The notes under the pieces are model-generated. The model did no database searches and was not told the DNA's origin. It worked only from the letters and a program-made list of their open reading frames with translations. A stretch of DNA of 60,443 bases, from assembly GCA_910587005.1 (NCBI GenBank), contig CAJULB010000005.1, positions 67,778-128,220 of the forward strand, given 5' to 3'. Origin of the DNA: an uncultured Christensenellaceae bacterium (GTDB taxonomy: Bacteria; Bacillota; Clostridia; Christensenellales; Borkfalkiaceae). The translations under genes and the position numbers were made by a program. This document shows positions 1-8,212 of this stretch, in pieces (position 1 is the first letter of the stretch; every line of letters begins with the position of its first letter).

Positions 1-195
1 AAGGCTGTTGAATGGTACCGCAAGGGCGCCGACCGCGGCAACGCGTACGCGCAGTACAGTTTAGGCTACTGCTACGAACAGGGGCAGGGCGTGCCTTCAA
101 ACCGCTACCGCGCAATCGAGTGGTATAAAAGAGCGGCGGCGCAGGGTAACGATTCCGCAAAAGACGCTTTGAAAAAAATGGGTGAAAGCTGGTAA
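1..195 (+). CDS. Sel1-repeat (TPR-like) protein, C-terminal fragment
   Basis: The frame is open from the first base and ends with TAA at 193-195, so only the last 64 residues are seen. They hold one full and one partial Sel1-like repeat: the pattern AxxWYRKGADxGNAxAQYSLGxCYxxGxGVxxNxxxAIxWYKRAAAQGN is obvious, ending in a short tail (DALKKMGESW). Sel1 repeats are TPR-like helical pairs that scaffold protein-protein contacts. The partner and cellular role cannot be told from this fragment, since the N-terminus lies outside the window. Confidence in the family is high; the function is unknown. Confidence 0.85.
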   Translation, partial: KAVEWYRKGADRGNAYAQYSLGYCYEQGQGVPSNRYRAIEWYKRAAAQGNDSAKDALKKMGESW

Positions 196-248
196 AATTT
201 CAAGCGGAAAATTATGGCAAAAGTTTTTTAAATTTTATCTTAAACAAG

Positions 249-277
249 TTGACTTGCGCAAGGGCTTCTGCTATACT
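249..277 (+). promoter_or_regulatory. Promoter of rpsU
   Basis: A -35 box TTGACT at 249-254 and a -10 box TATACT at 272-277 are 17 bp apart, with an extended TG two bases before the -10. Transcription would start near 284, about 50 nt before the S21 start codon. Confidence 0.7.
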
Positions 278-334
278 TTATAAGCGTGCGGAAAGTGCGC
301 TAATAAGGCTTTGGCAAGGGACGGTGAAAAGAGA

Positions 335-511
335 ATGTCAACCATAAAAGTAGGCGAGAACGAATCGGTTGAAAGTGCTTTAAGACGCTTTAAAAGAAAG
401 TGCTCGCGCGACGGTATAATCGGCGATATGCGTAAACACGAATTTTACGAGTCCCCCGCAGTCAAGCGCCGTAAAAAGCGCGAAGCCGCAAGAAAAAGAA
501 ATAAGAATTAA
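335..511 (+). CDS. rpsU: 30S ribosomal protein S21
   Basis: This 58-residue basic protein matches S21 throughout: the N-terminal MSTIKVGENESVESALRRFK, then the C-S-R-D-G-I-I segment, and a strongly basic tail (VKRRKKREAARKRNKN). S21 sits on the 30S platform near the anti-Shine-Dalgarno end of 16S rRNA and assists initiation. I chose ATG at 335 rather than the in-frame TTG at 311, because the family begins at this methionine and the extra eight residues have no counterpart. It has its own promoter (249-277) and terminator (521-553), so it is monocistronic here. Confidence 0.93.
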   Translation: MSTIKVGENESVESALRRFKRKCSRDGIIGDMRKHEFYESPAVKRRKKREAARKRNKN

Positions 512-520
512 ACAAAAGAG

Positions 521-553
521 GTCTGTTCGATTTAGTGTCGGACAGACTTTTTT
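521..553 (+). terminator. Rho-independent terminator after rpsU
   Basis: The inverted arms GTCTGTTCGA (521-530) and TCGGACAGAC (538-547), paired with one G-U, are followed by a run of six T. Confidence 0.85.
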
Positions 554-679
554 GATTGCGGAATATGTCTGTTAACGTCGGTTTTTGTAAGTTAGCGGAT
601 AAGTATTAAAAATAATTTACGCCGAAAAACGCAAGGTCGGATTTATTTCGGCCGTTAAGCGTTTTACGACGACGGCAAC

Positions 680-715
680 TTCGCGCAAATCGTAACGAAG
701 CGAGATTTGCGCGAA
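680..715 (+). promoter_or_regulatory. Leader hairpin just upstream of the 729 gene
   Basis: A perfect 12-bp stem, TTCGCGCAAATC (680-691) with GATTTGCGCGAA (704-715), ends three bases before the ribosome site AAGGA (718-722). It has no T-tract, so it is more likely a 5' stabilising or translational element than a terminator. Confidence 0.5.
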
Positions 716-728
716 ATAAGGATTATTT

Positions 729-1106
729 ATGGAAGATTTGATTTTAATGGCGCGCGCGGCTAAAAAGCGTATGAAAAGTAACTTTTGGGCAGACTGCAAA
801 AAGAACGCGGACGAGCATACCGTTGCGGCGCTGAACAACGGCGTAAGCGAAATGCGTATTAAAAACTCCATTGCGGAACGCGTGCAAAGCGAGGTGCGCG
901 GACGGCGGGAGGACGAATTTTATCTTAAAGTCAAAGCTTTGCTGGATACCGAGGGCGAGGTTTCTGACGCTATCGGCAGACTGACCGACAGAGAGGTGTA
1001 CGATAAGCTGTCCTATGAGGATAAACAGCGCTATACAATGGAAATTTCGACAAAATACCTTGCCGCGCTTAACCGCTACAAAAAAGAAAAGGAATTAAAG
1101 CTGTAA
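729..1106 (+). CDS. Conserved hypothetical protein, 125 aa
   Basis: I do not recognise this protein. It is 125 residues, mainly charged and helical, with no signal peptide or membrane segment. It starts MEDLILMARAAKKRMKSNFW and ends in a basic tail (NRYKKEKELKL). The start is supported by AAGGA six bases upstream. It lies between rpsU and pcrA, with its own leader hairpin and a strong terminator downstream, so it is probably a single-gene transcript of a soluble cytoplasmic protein. I assign no function. The coding signal is convincing: the codon use resembles its neighbours and the ribosome site is well placed. Confidence 0.7.
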   Translation: MEDLILMARAAKKRMKSNFWADCKKNADEHTVAALNNGVSEMRIKNSIAERVQSEVRGRREDEFYLKVKALLDTEGEVSDAIGRLTDREVYDKLSYEDKQRYTMEISTKYLAALNRYKKEKELKL

Positions 1107-1119
1107 CCACCCCATAAAT

Positions 1120-1136
1120 CCCCCCCCCCCCCCCCC
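1120..1136. repeat. Homopolymer tract of 17 C
   Basis: An uninterrupted run of 17 C lies 14 bp after the stop of the preceding gene. It merges into a CCCCCCGCC/GGCGGGGGG hairpin (1131-1151). Such tracts slip during replication and are also prone to sequencing error. Confidence 0.9.
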
Positions 1137-1163
1137 GCCATAGGCGGGGGGTGAGTTTTGTAA

Positions 1164-1208
1164 CCCCTTGCCCGAGATAGCAAACAGTTCGGGCGCGGGG
1201 CTATTTTA
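1164..1208 (+). terminator. Terminator after the 729-1106 gene
   Basis: A symmetric stem pairs CCCC-tt-GCCCGA (1164-1175) with TCGGGC-gc-GGGG (1189-1200), followed by CTATTTTAATT. Confidence 0.6.
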
Positions 1209-1232
1209 ATTATCATAATTTTGCCGTAAGCA

Positions 1233-1261
1233 TTGTGTTTTTTCGGGCGGTATGGTATAAT
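1233..1261 (+). promoter_or_regulatory. Promoter of pcrA (leaderless layout)
   Basis: TTGTGT (1233-1238), 17 bp, then TATAAT (1256-1261) with an extended TG at 1253-1254. The expected start of RNA, about 1268, falls on the ATG at 1269, so the message would have essentially no 5' leader. Confidence 0.65.
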
Positions 1262-1268
1262 AAAGCAT

Positions 1269-3620
1269 ATGGACGAATTATTGGACAAGCTTAACGAAGA
1301 ACAAAGAAAACCCGTCGCCGATACCGAGGGTGCGGTTCTGGTGCTGGCGGGCGCGGGAAGCGGAAAAACCCGCGTTTTAACCTCGCGCATTGCTTATATT
1401 TTACGCGAGGGCAAGGCGGCGCTTTCACAGATTCTTGCAATAACCTTCACAAACAAAGCCGCGGGCGAAATGAAGGAAAGACTTTCAAAAATGCTCGGCG
1501 AGGAGGGCGATACAAGGTGGATATGCACTATTCACTCTATGTGCGTTAAAATTCTAAGGCAGTTTGCGGAAAAGGCGGGCTTTAAGTCCAACTTTTCCAT
1601 TTACAGCGAAACCGAGCGCGCCAACATAATAAAAAAGTGCTATCAGGAGCTTGATTTCGACGACGACAAGCTTTTGAAAGAAGCGAAATTCCACATTGCA
1701 AACGCTAAAATGCTGGGCCTTGACCCCGACCAGTACGGCAGAAAATTTCAGCACGAGCGCGGAATGGACGATATTGTCTGCATTTACGACAGATACAACA
1801 ACCATTTACGGCAAAACAACGCAATGGACTTCGACGATTTGCTGCTGCACACCCTTAGGCTGCTGCGGCGCGATAAAGAGGCTTTGGACTATCTTTCCGA
1901 TAAATTTAAGTACATACTTGTGGACGAGTTTCAGGATACGAATGCCGTTCAGTACAATATTATCAAGCTTCTGGCATCGAAGCACGGCAATATTTTTGCG
2001 GTCGGCGACGACGACCAGTCGATTTACGGCTGGCGCGGTGCGGAAATTAAAAATATTTTATCCTTTGAAAGCGATTTCGAAGGCGCAAAGGTTTATAAGC
2101 TTGAACGCAACTACCGCTCGACGGGCTCTATTTTAAAGCTTGCAAACTGCATTATAAAAAACAATTCGTCGCGATACGAGAAGGTTTTATGGACGGAAGC
2201 AGGCGACGGCGACAAGCCGGTATACTATCAGGCGGAGGAAGAAGCGGGCGAGGCTTTGTATACCGCCCGTGCGGTTGCGGACGCGGTTGCGCGCGGTAAA
2301 AGCTATTCCGATTTCGCCGTGCTTATGCGCATAAACGCGCTTACCCGCGCGTACGAGCAGGAGTTTACTAAGTATGGTATACCTTACAAGGTTTTCGGGG
2401 GCTTTAAGTTCTTCGAAAGAAAGGAAATAAAGGATATTTTGGCGTATTTGCGCCTTATTTCCAACCCGTTTGACGACGAGGCGGCGGAAAGAATTATAAA
2501 CGTGCCACGCCGCGGAATAGGCGGAAAGACGATTGAAACAATGTACGAATACTCGCACGGCGCGGGGCTTTCGTTATACGACGCGTGCGTGGACAGCGAC
2601 AGTCTGCCGCTTGCGCGCGGAGCCAAAGAAAAAATCAAGGACTTCGGCAACCTTATCAAAGGGTTTATTTTATCGTCTTTGGAAACGCCCGTAAACCAGC
2701 TTGTGCGGGAAGTGATTGCGCTTGCCGACCTGCGCTCCGCTTACGACGACGGTACGGACGAGGGGGACGGTAAGCTTGCCAACCTTGACGAATTTATCGC
2801 CTCGGTAGACGAGTTTTCAAGGCTGAACCCCAACGCAAGTCTGGACGAGTATTTGAATTCCGTTACGCTTGCTTCCGATTTGGACGAAATGGACGACGGA
2901 AATTACGTTACGCTGGCGACAATTCACTCGGTTAAGGGACTGGAATTCCCCGTGGTATTTATTTGCGGGTTAGAGGACGGAATTATTCCCTCGTCGCGTT
3001 CCGACAGCGAGGGGCGCGGAACCGAGGAGGAGCGCAGGCTGATGTACGTTGCCATTACGCGCGCTAAGGAAAAGCTGTATTTAACGCGCTCGAAATCACG
3101 GTTTTTGTACGGGCACAGAGAGCTTACCGCGCCTTCGCGGTTTGTTAAAGAGCTTGCGCCCGAGCTGGGTGCGGAAGCGTATTCTTCGGGAAATACCTCC
3201 TATTATTACGGCGGTAACGGCAGAAAGTACGCGGGCGCGTACAACGGCGGAGGATACGGCTACAACAGCGACGAAAAAAGTACGGGGCGCGCGCTGTATT
3301 CGTCATACGACGGGGTGCAGGGCGATTCCTCGGGCGGGGGTTTCGGCGGTTACGGCGGTGAAAGCGCGTTTGCGCAGAAAAGCAGTTTTAAACCCGTTTT
3401 CGGCGGCAATAATAGCACTGCGCGCACGGCAGGCATAGGCGTAAAAAGCGGTTCCGCAAACGGCGCAAAGTATACCGTGGGTATGCGCGTGCGGCACGCT
3501 AAGTTCGGCGTTGGTATGATTGTTGCCGTTAAAAACGACGGTAAAATTATCAATGTTGCGTTTGACGGGCAGGGCGTTAAGGAGCTGTCCGCGGCGATTG
3601 CCCCGCTGACTATAATTTAA
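1269..3620 (+). CDS. pcrA: ATP-dependent DNA helicase PcrA/UvrD
   Basis: Superfamily 1A 3'-5' helicase, 783 residues, acting in repair and in replication of rolling-circle plasmids. Visible motifs are Walker A AGAGSGKT (about residues 27-34), ITFTNKAAGEM (Ia), VDEFQDTN (II), GDDDQSIYGWRGA (III), ERNYRST (IV), IHSVKGLEFPVVF (V) and YVAITRAKEKL (VI). After the motor comes a Gly/Tyr/Ser-rich linker and then a Tudor-like C-terminal domain (VGMRVRHAKFGVGMIVAV), as in Gram-positive PcrA, which binds RNA polymerase. ATG at 1269 was chosen over an upstream in-frame ATG at 1233, because that one overlaps the promoter and family members begin M-D-x-LL-x-x-LN-x-x-Q. No Shine-Dalgarno precedes it. LigA follows, as is common, but a 415-bp repeat-filled gap separates the two. 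Confidence 0.95.
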   Translation: MDELLDKLNEEQRKPVADTEGAVLVLAGAGSGKTRVLTSRIAYILREGKAALSQILAITFTNKAAGEMKERLSKMLGEEGDTRWICTIHSMCVKILRQFAEKAGFKSNFSIYSETERANIIKKCYQELDFDDDKLLKEAKFHIANAKMLGLDPDQYGRKFQHERGMDDIVCIYDRYNNHLRQNNAMDFDDLLLHTLRLLRRDKEALDYLSDKFKYILVDEFQDTNAVQYNIIKLLASKHGNIFAVGDDDQSIYGWRGAEIKNILSFESDFEGAKVYKLERNYRSTGSILKLANCIIKNNSSRYEKVLWTEAGDGDKPVYYQAEEEAGEALYTARAVADAVARGKSYSDFAVLMRINALTRAYEQEFTKYGIPYKVFGGFKFFERKEIKDILAYLRLISNPFDDEAAERIINVPRRGIGGKTIETMYEYSHGAGLSLYDACVDSDSLPLARGAKEKIKDFGNLIKGFILSSLETPVNQLVREVIALADLRSAYDDGTDEGDGKLANLDEFIASVDEFSRLNPNASLDEYLNSVTLASDLDEMDDGNYVTLATIHSVKGLEFPVVFICGLEDGIIPSSRSDSEGRGTEEERRLMYVAITRAKEKLYLTRSKSRFLYGHRELTAPSRFVKELAPELGAEAYSSGNTSYYYGGNGRKYAGAYNGGGYGYNSDEKSTGRALYSSYDGVQGDSSGGGFGGYGGESAFAQKSSFKPVFGGNNSTARTAGIGVKSGSANGAKYTVGMRVRHAKFGVGMIVAVKNDGKIINVAFDGQGVKELSAAIAPLTII

Positions 3621-3654
3621 ATCTTATATAAACGCCGCACAGCTGTGTGATACT

Positions 3655-3975
3655 TTGGCAGTGAAGCTTGCATGAAACTGAGAATTGTCATGCTGAGCCT
3701 TGCACGAAACTAAGAATTGTCATGCTGAGCGAAGCCGAAGCATTTGATAGTGGTTTATAACGTAGGTACCATTCCCGTCGTTTCGACCGAGCGAAAGCGA
3801 GTGGAGAAATCCCAAAGTCTTATGCGGTATTAACGGGGGGATTTCGACGCGATTGACGCTACGCGTAACAATCGCTATTCCGTCGCTTCGCTCCTTACGC
3901 TTACGCTCAGAATGACAGTAGAGCAAAATGCTCAGAATGACAGAAGGATGTTCAGAGTGACGCTTAGGGAAGCAA
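3655..3975. repeat. Cluster of dispersed palindromic repeats
   Basis: This non-coding gap holds three repeat types found elsewhere in the window. Type I at 3719-3766 (GTCATGCTGAGCGAAGC ... GTGGTTTATAACGTAGG) recurs at 10858-10905 and inverted at 14799-14842. Type II at about 3774-3850 (CGACCGAGCG ... GGAGAAATCCCAAAGTC ... GGGGGGATTTC) recurs at about 13758-13850. Type III at 3846-3920 (GACGCGATTGACGCT ... CAGAATGACAGTA) recurs nearly identically at 10762-10838. A partial tandem copy of type I lies at 3672-3730. No gene is visible here. Confidence 0.8.
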
Positions 3976-4035
3976 TCGGATTTTTTATCATAACTTAATG
4001 ACAAGGTTTGGAAAACTTTTTAAACGGGTAGTTTT

Positions 4036-5982
4036 ATGGACAGAATGAACGAGTTGATTGAACAGCTTAATAAATGGGCTTACGAGTATTATGTTCTGGA
4101 TAATCCCTCGGTAGAGGACAGGGAATACGACAGACTGTATGACGAGCTTGTAGCTTTGGAAAAGGACGCGGGGTTTGTACGCTTCGACAGCCCGACAAGG
4201 CGCGTCGGAGGCGAGCCGATTAAAGGGTTCGAACGGCACGCGCACATTTCAAGACTGTATTCTTTGGATAAGTCGGTTACTGCGGACGAGTTGTTTTCAT
4301 TTTTCACACGCATAAAAAAGGTTGTTGCAAACCCCGAATACACCGTTGAATACAAGTTTGACGGACTGACTATGTGCTTAACTTACGAAAACGGCAGGTT
4401 TGCGCGCGCGACTACGCGCGGAGACGGCGTGAACGGCGAGGACGTTACGGCGCAGTGTCTAACAATAAAATCTTTTCCGCTTTCGATTGATTACAAGGGC
4501 ACTTTGGAGGTGCAGGGCGAAGCGGTTATACGTTTAAGCGTGCTTGAAGAATACAACAAGACCGCCAAAGAAAAGCTGAAAAACGCGCGTAACGCCGTTG
4601 CGGGCGCGATAAGGAACCTTGACCCGCGGATTACTGCGGAACGCAAGCCGGAAATTCTGTTTTATAACGTGAATTATATGAGCGAGGGCGCGTTGCCTTC
4701 GCAGGAGGCGCATTTTGAATTTTTGAGGGCGCAGGGCTTTAAGGTTTTTCCGTTTTTGCGGGTTTGCAGGACGGAAGATGACGTTGTTGCGGCGATTGAC
4801 GAAATCGAAGCCGAAAGAAAAAAGCTTGACGTGCTGACGGACGGTGCGGTTGTAAAGCTTAACCAAACGGCAGAACGCGAAGCGCTGGGGCATACGGATA
4901 AATTCCCGCGGTGGGCAATGGCTTACAAGTTCGAGGCGGAAGAAAGCGTTACAACCGTTCAAAAGGTCATATGGCAGGTAGGCCGCACGGGAAAGCTTAC
5001 CCCGCTTGCGATAGTGGAGCCTGTCGAGCTTGCGGGCGCGACGGTGCGCAAAGCGACCTTGAACAACTTCGGCGATTTGACGAGAAAGGACGTTAAAGTC
5101 GGCAGTAAAGTGCTGATTAGGCGTTCTAACGAGGTTATACCCGAAATTATCCGCGCGGTGGAGCATACCGAGGGAAGCGCGGACGTCGTAAAGCCCGATA
5201 TATGCCCGTATTGCGGAAGCTGTGTTGTTGAAAATGGCGCAAATATATTCTGTCCGAATAAGTACTGCCGACCGCGCGTTATAGGCAAAGTGGAGCATTT
5301 CGCGTCAAAGGACGCAATGGATATAGAGGGGCTTTCGGAAATGACTGCGGGGCAGATGTACGATACTTTGGGGCTTAGAGAGTGCTCGCAGTTATACGCC
5401 TTTACCGAGGACGATTTGCATAAATTAGAGGGGTTCAAACATAAAAAAACGGCTAATATACTGGGGGCAATTTCAAAAAGTAAGGATATTCCGCTTGAAA
5501 GATTTCTGCTTGCGCTCGGCATAGAGGGCGTCGGCAAGGTTGCCGCAAAGGATTTGTGTAAGGCGTTCGGAAGTATAGAAAATCTTAAAGGCGCAACCAA
5601 AGAACAGCTTTTGGAGCTGGAAAACGTGGGTGAAATAACCGCCGACGCTATAATAAGCTGGTTTGCGGACGAAAATAATATTGCCGAAATAAACGCAATG
5701 TTTGCCGCGGGGGTAGAGCCTAAGATTGTGCAAAAGACGGTTAAATCCGCTATATTCGCGGGGCAATTTGTGGTTTTGACGGGTACGCTGACCGATTTTA
5801 AACGCTCGGAGGCGCAGAAGATTATAGAGGAAAACGGCGGAGAGTGCCAAAGCTCGGTAACTGCGAAAACTACGCTTGTTATCGCGGGCGAGGCGGCGGG
5901 AAGCAAGCTTGAAAAGGCGCAAAAGCTGGGTATTAAAATTATTGACGAGGCGGAATTCAAAAAGCTGATTGAAAATCAATAA
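4036..5982 (+). CDS. ligA: NAD+-dependent DNA ligase
   Basis: LigA seals nicks in DNA using NAD+. This 648-residue protein has the full family architecture. It has an Ia domain (Y-x-x-x-Y-Y-x-LDNPSVEDREYDRLYDEL), the adenylated lysine in KFDG (K107), and motifs GVNGEDVT and AVAGAIRNLD. Next come an OB fold, a four-cysteine zinc finger (CPYCGSC ... FCPNKYC, about residues 390-412), helix-hairpin-helix repeats (GVGKVAAKDL, LENVGEITADAI) and a C-terminal BRCT domain (FVVLTGTLTDFKRSEAQKII). After the last zinc Cys the usual PAQ is replaced by RPR, a small divergence. The start at 4036 gives the canonical N-terminus, though the ribosome site is weak. A strong terminator follows. Confidence 0.96.
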   Translation: MDRMNELIEQLNKWAYEYYVLDNPSVEDREYDRLYDELVALEKDAGFVRFDSPTRRVGGEPIKGFERHAHISRLYSLDKSVTADELFSFFTRIKKVVANPEYTVEYKFDGLTMCLTYENGRFARATTRGDGVNGEDVTAQCLTIKSFPLSIDYKGTLEVQGEAVIRLSVLEEYNKTAKEKLKNARNAVAGAIRNLDPRITAERKPEILFYNVNYMSEGALPSQEAHFEFLRAQGFKVFPFLRVCRTEDDVVAAIDEIEAERKKLDVLTDGAVVKLNQTAEREALGHTDKFPRWAMAYKFEAEESVTTVQKVIWQVGRTGKLTPLAIVEPVELAGATVRKATLNNFGDLTRKDVKVGSKVLIRRSNEVIPEIIRAVEHTEGSADVVKPDICPYCGSCVVENGANIFCPNKYCRPRVIGKVEHFASKDAMDIEGLSEMTAGQMYDTLGLRECSQLYAFTEDDLHKLEGFKHKKTANILGAISKSKDIPLERFLLALGIEGVGKVAAKDLCKAFGSIENLKGATKEQLLELENVGEITADAIISWFADENNIAEINAMFAAGVEPKIVQKTVKSAIFAGQFVVLTGTLTDFKRSEAQKIIEENGGECQSSVTAKTTLVIAGEAAGSKLEKAQKLGIKIIDEAEFKKLIENQ

Positions 5983-5997
5983 TAAAAAATCGGTTTT

Positions 5998-6045
5998 AAA
6001 GCGTGCGGACGGATAATTTATCCGTCCGCACGCTTTACTTTTTTT
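5998..6045 (+). terminator. Terminator after ligA
   Basis: GCGTGCGGACGGATA pairs with TATCCGTCCGCACGC across a short loop (6001-6033), followed by a T-rich tract. It may also work on the minus strand. Confidence 0.85.
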
Positions 6046-6062
6046 ACAATATATGGTATAAT
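6034..6062 (+). promoter_or_regulatory. Promoter of the parE-parC operon
   Basis: A TATAAT at 6057-6062 has an extended TG at 6054-6055 and a weak TTTACT at 6034-6039, 17 bp upstream. The string TATGGTATAAT is the same as at the pcrA promoter. The leader would be about 65 nt. Confidence 0.6.
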
Positions 6063-6133
6063 TTGATAGTATGCGCTAACTATATGTTGCAGATTATGGC
6101 AACGGCGGCGGTCGGTTTTAAAAAGGTAAAAAT

Positions 6134-8212
6134 ATGGCAGAAAAAAGTTATAATGCGGACGATTTAAAAATTTTAGAGGGGCTGGAAGCGGTCCGTATCC
6201 GCCCCGGTATGTATATCGGCTCGACGGGCGTAAAAGGGTTGCACCATATTTTATGGGAAATTGTCGATAACTCAATCGACGAGGCGGCTAACGGCTACGC
6301 GGACGAAATTACCGTTAAATTATGGAAGGACGGTTCCGTTTCCGTGCGCGACAACGGCAGAGGTATGCCTACGGACGTCAACTCTAAGGTGAAAATGAGC
6401 GGTGTTGAAATTATTTTTACCAAGCTGCACGCGGGCGGTAAGTTCGATAACGAAAACTACGCGTTTTCGGGCGGTCTGCACGGCGTGGGCGCTTCGGTTA
6501 CAAACGCGCTTTCCGAATGGCTTAACGTGGAGGTTTACCGCGGTTCGGTCTTTAAAATGGGCTTTAAAAGCTATTACGACAAGGACAAAAAGAAATGGGT
6601 TTGCGGAGCGCCGACTTCACCGCTGACCGATACCCGCGAAAAGACGAAGGAAAAGGGTACTTTTGTGCGCTTTATGCCCGATAAAGAGGTGTTTGAAACG
6701 GTTGAATGGAATTACGACACCATCTCTAAGCGGTTGAAAGAGCTTGCATTTTTAAACAAGGGCGTAAAAATCAATCTTCTGGACGAGCGCGAGCTTTTCA
6801 CCTACGAGGACGGTGAGGAGGACGAAAACGGCAACGCGGTTAAGATTGCCACAAGACTGCCCGGCAGAGAGCCGGTAAGCTACAAATACGACGGCGGACT
6901 GATTGACTTCGTTAAATATTTAAACGGCGACAAAACCGCATTGTATACCGCGCCGCTGTATTATTCGACTATAAAGGATATTCAGCTTAAAGGCGCGCCC
7001 GCGGGCAAAATAAAGATAGAATTTGCACTTGCGCACACAAAGGACGATACCGAAAGTCTGTTTTCGTTCGTGAACAATATTTCCACCATAGAGGGAGGCT
7101 ATCACGAAACGGGCTTCCACAACGGACTGCTGAAAATTATCAACGATTTCGCCCGCAACAACGGCGTGCTGAAAGCGAAGGACGCGGCTTTTATCGCGGA
7201 CGACATAAAAGAGGGGCTGACCGCCGTTTTAACCGTTAAAATGACGGGCGTGCAGTTCGAGGGGCAGACGAAAACCAAACTCGGCAACCCCGAAGTAAAG
7301 CCGGCGGTAGAGCAGGCGGTTACAGAGGGGCTTTCACAGCTTTTAAAGGATAAGGCGTTCAAGCCCGTATTCGATAAAATAGCGCAGAAAGCTAAGTTTG
7401 CCGCAGACGACAGAATTAAGCACCGCGCCGAGCGCGACGTTGCAAAAGCCGCCTCGGAAAACGACGGGCTTAATTTAGTGGGAAAGCTTGCGGCGTGCTC
7501 GGGCAGAAACCCCGAAATGAACGAGCTTTTTATAGTTGAGGGCGACAGTGCGGGCGGTACGGCTAAGCAGGCGCGCGTAAGACAGTATCAGTCAATTCTG
7601 CCCTTGCGCGGAAAGCCGTTGAACGTGCAGAAAAAATCGGCCTTGCAGGCTTTGCAGAACGAGGAAATAAAGACGCTTATTTCCGCCATAGGCGCGGGCT
7701 TCAACCGCTCTTTCGATATAGAGAAAGCTAAGTACAAAAAGGTAATAATTTTATCCGATGCAGACCAGGACGGTATGCATATCCGCTGTATTCTTTTAAC
7801 GTTTTTCTTCAAGTATATGCGCGATTTGGTTAACGCCGGCTGTGTTTATATAGGTATGCCTCCGCTGTACAAGGTGTATAAAAATGACGTTGTGGAATAC
7901 GCTTACGACGACAAGGAGCTTGACGAAAAAATAAAGAAAGTGGGCAAGGGATATTCCCTTCAACGCTATAAAGGCTTGGGCGAAATGGACGCCGAACAGC
8001 TTTGGGAAACGACTATGGACCCCGCAACGCGCAACCTTATTCAGGTTACGATAGACGACGCGGCGGAGGCGGCTGACGTAATAGATATGCTTATGGGCGA
8101 CAGAGTGGACGGAAGAAAGGACTTTTTGAACAAGAACGCCAACTTCAACAAGGTTGACGGATTTATAGAAAAAGTCCGCTTTAAGGGCGAAACGGCGGAG
8201 GATAACGATTAA
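6134..8212 (+). CDS. parE: Type IIA topoisomerase ATPase subunit (ParE/GyrB)
   Basis: This 692-residue subunit binds and hydrolyses ATP to drive strand passage in topoisomerase IV or gyrase. GHKL motifs are plain: EIVDNSIDEA, DNGRGMP, HAGGKF and GGLHGVGASVTNALSEWL. They are followed by the transducer (QTKTKLGNPEV) and TOPRIM (ELFIVEGDSAGG, ILSDADQDGMHI), then QRYKGLGEMDAEQLWETTM. Its length and the Clostridia-type partner favour ParE over GyrB, but the two cannot be separated firmly by eye, and the main gyrase may lie elsewhere. The start follows AAAAGGTAAAA. The stop codon shares a base with the parC start (TAATG at 8210-8214), which implies translational coupling. Confidence 0.9.
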   Translation: MAEKSYNADDLKILEGLEAVRIRPGMYIGSTGVKGLHHILWEIVDNSIDEAANGYADEITVKLWKDGSVSVRDNGRGMPTDVNSKVKMSGVEIIFTKLHAGGKFDNENYAFSGGLHGVGASVTNALSEWLNVEVYRGSVFKMGFKSYYDKDKKKWVCGAPTSPLTDTREKTKEKGTFVRFMPDKEVFETVEWNYDTISKRLKELAFLNKGVKINLLDERELFTYEDGEEDENGNAVKIATRLPGREPVSYKYDGGLIDFVKYLNGDKTALYTAPLYYSTIKDIQLKGAPAGKIKIEFALAHTKDDTESLFSFVNNISTIEGGYHETGFHNGLLKIINDFARNNGVLKAKDAAFIADDIKEGLTAVLTVKMTGVQFEGQTKTKLGNPEVKPAVEQAVTEGLSQLLKDKAFKPVFDKIAQKAKFAADDRIKHRAERDVAKAASENDGLNLVGKLAACSGRNPEMNELFIVEGDSAGGTAKQARVRQYQSILPLRGKPLNVQKKSALQALQNEEIKTLISAIGAGFNRSFDIEKAKYKKVIILSDADQDGMHIRCILLTFFFKYMRDLVNAGCVYIGMPPLYKVYKNDVVEYAYDDKELDEKIKKVGKGYSLQRYKGLGEMDAEQLWETTMDPATRNLIQVTIDDAAEAADVIDMLMGDRVDGRKDFLNKNANFNKVDGFIEKVRFKGETAEDND

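Noticed and set aside
3720..4004. Minus-strand frame with peptide HSERKRKERSDGIAIVTRS (again at 10686-10988)
   Set aside because: These frames are translations of the dispersed repeats; they have no ribosome site and recur only where the repeat does.
4959..5960. Minus-strand open frames of 333 and 254 aa under ligA
   Set aside because: Both are antisense to conserved ligase motifs and show no domain or start signal.
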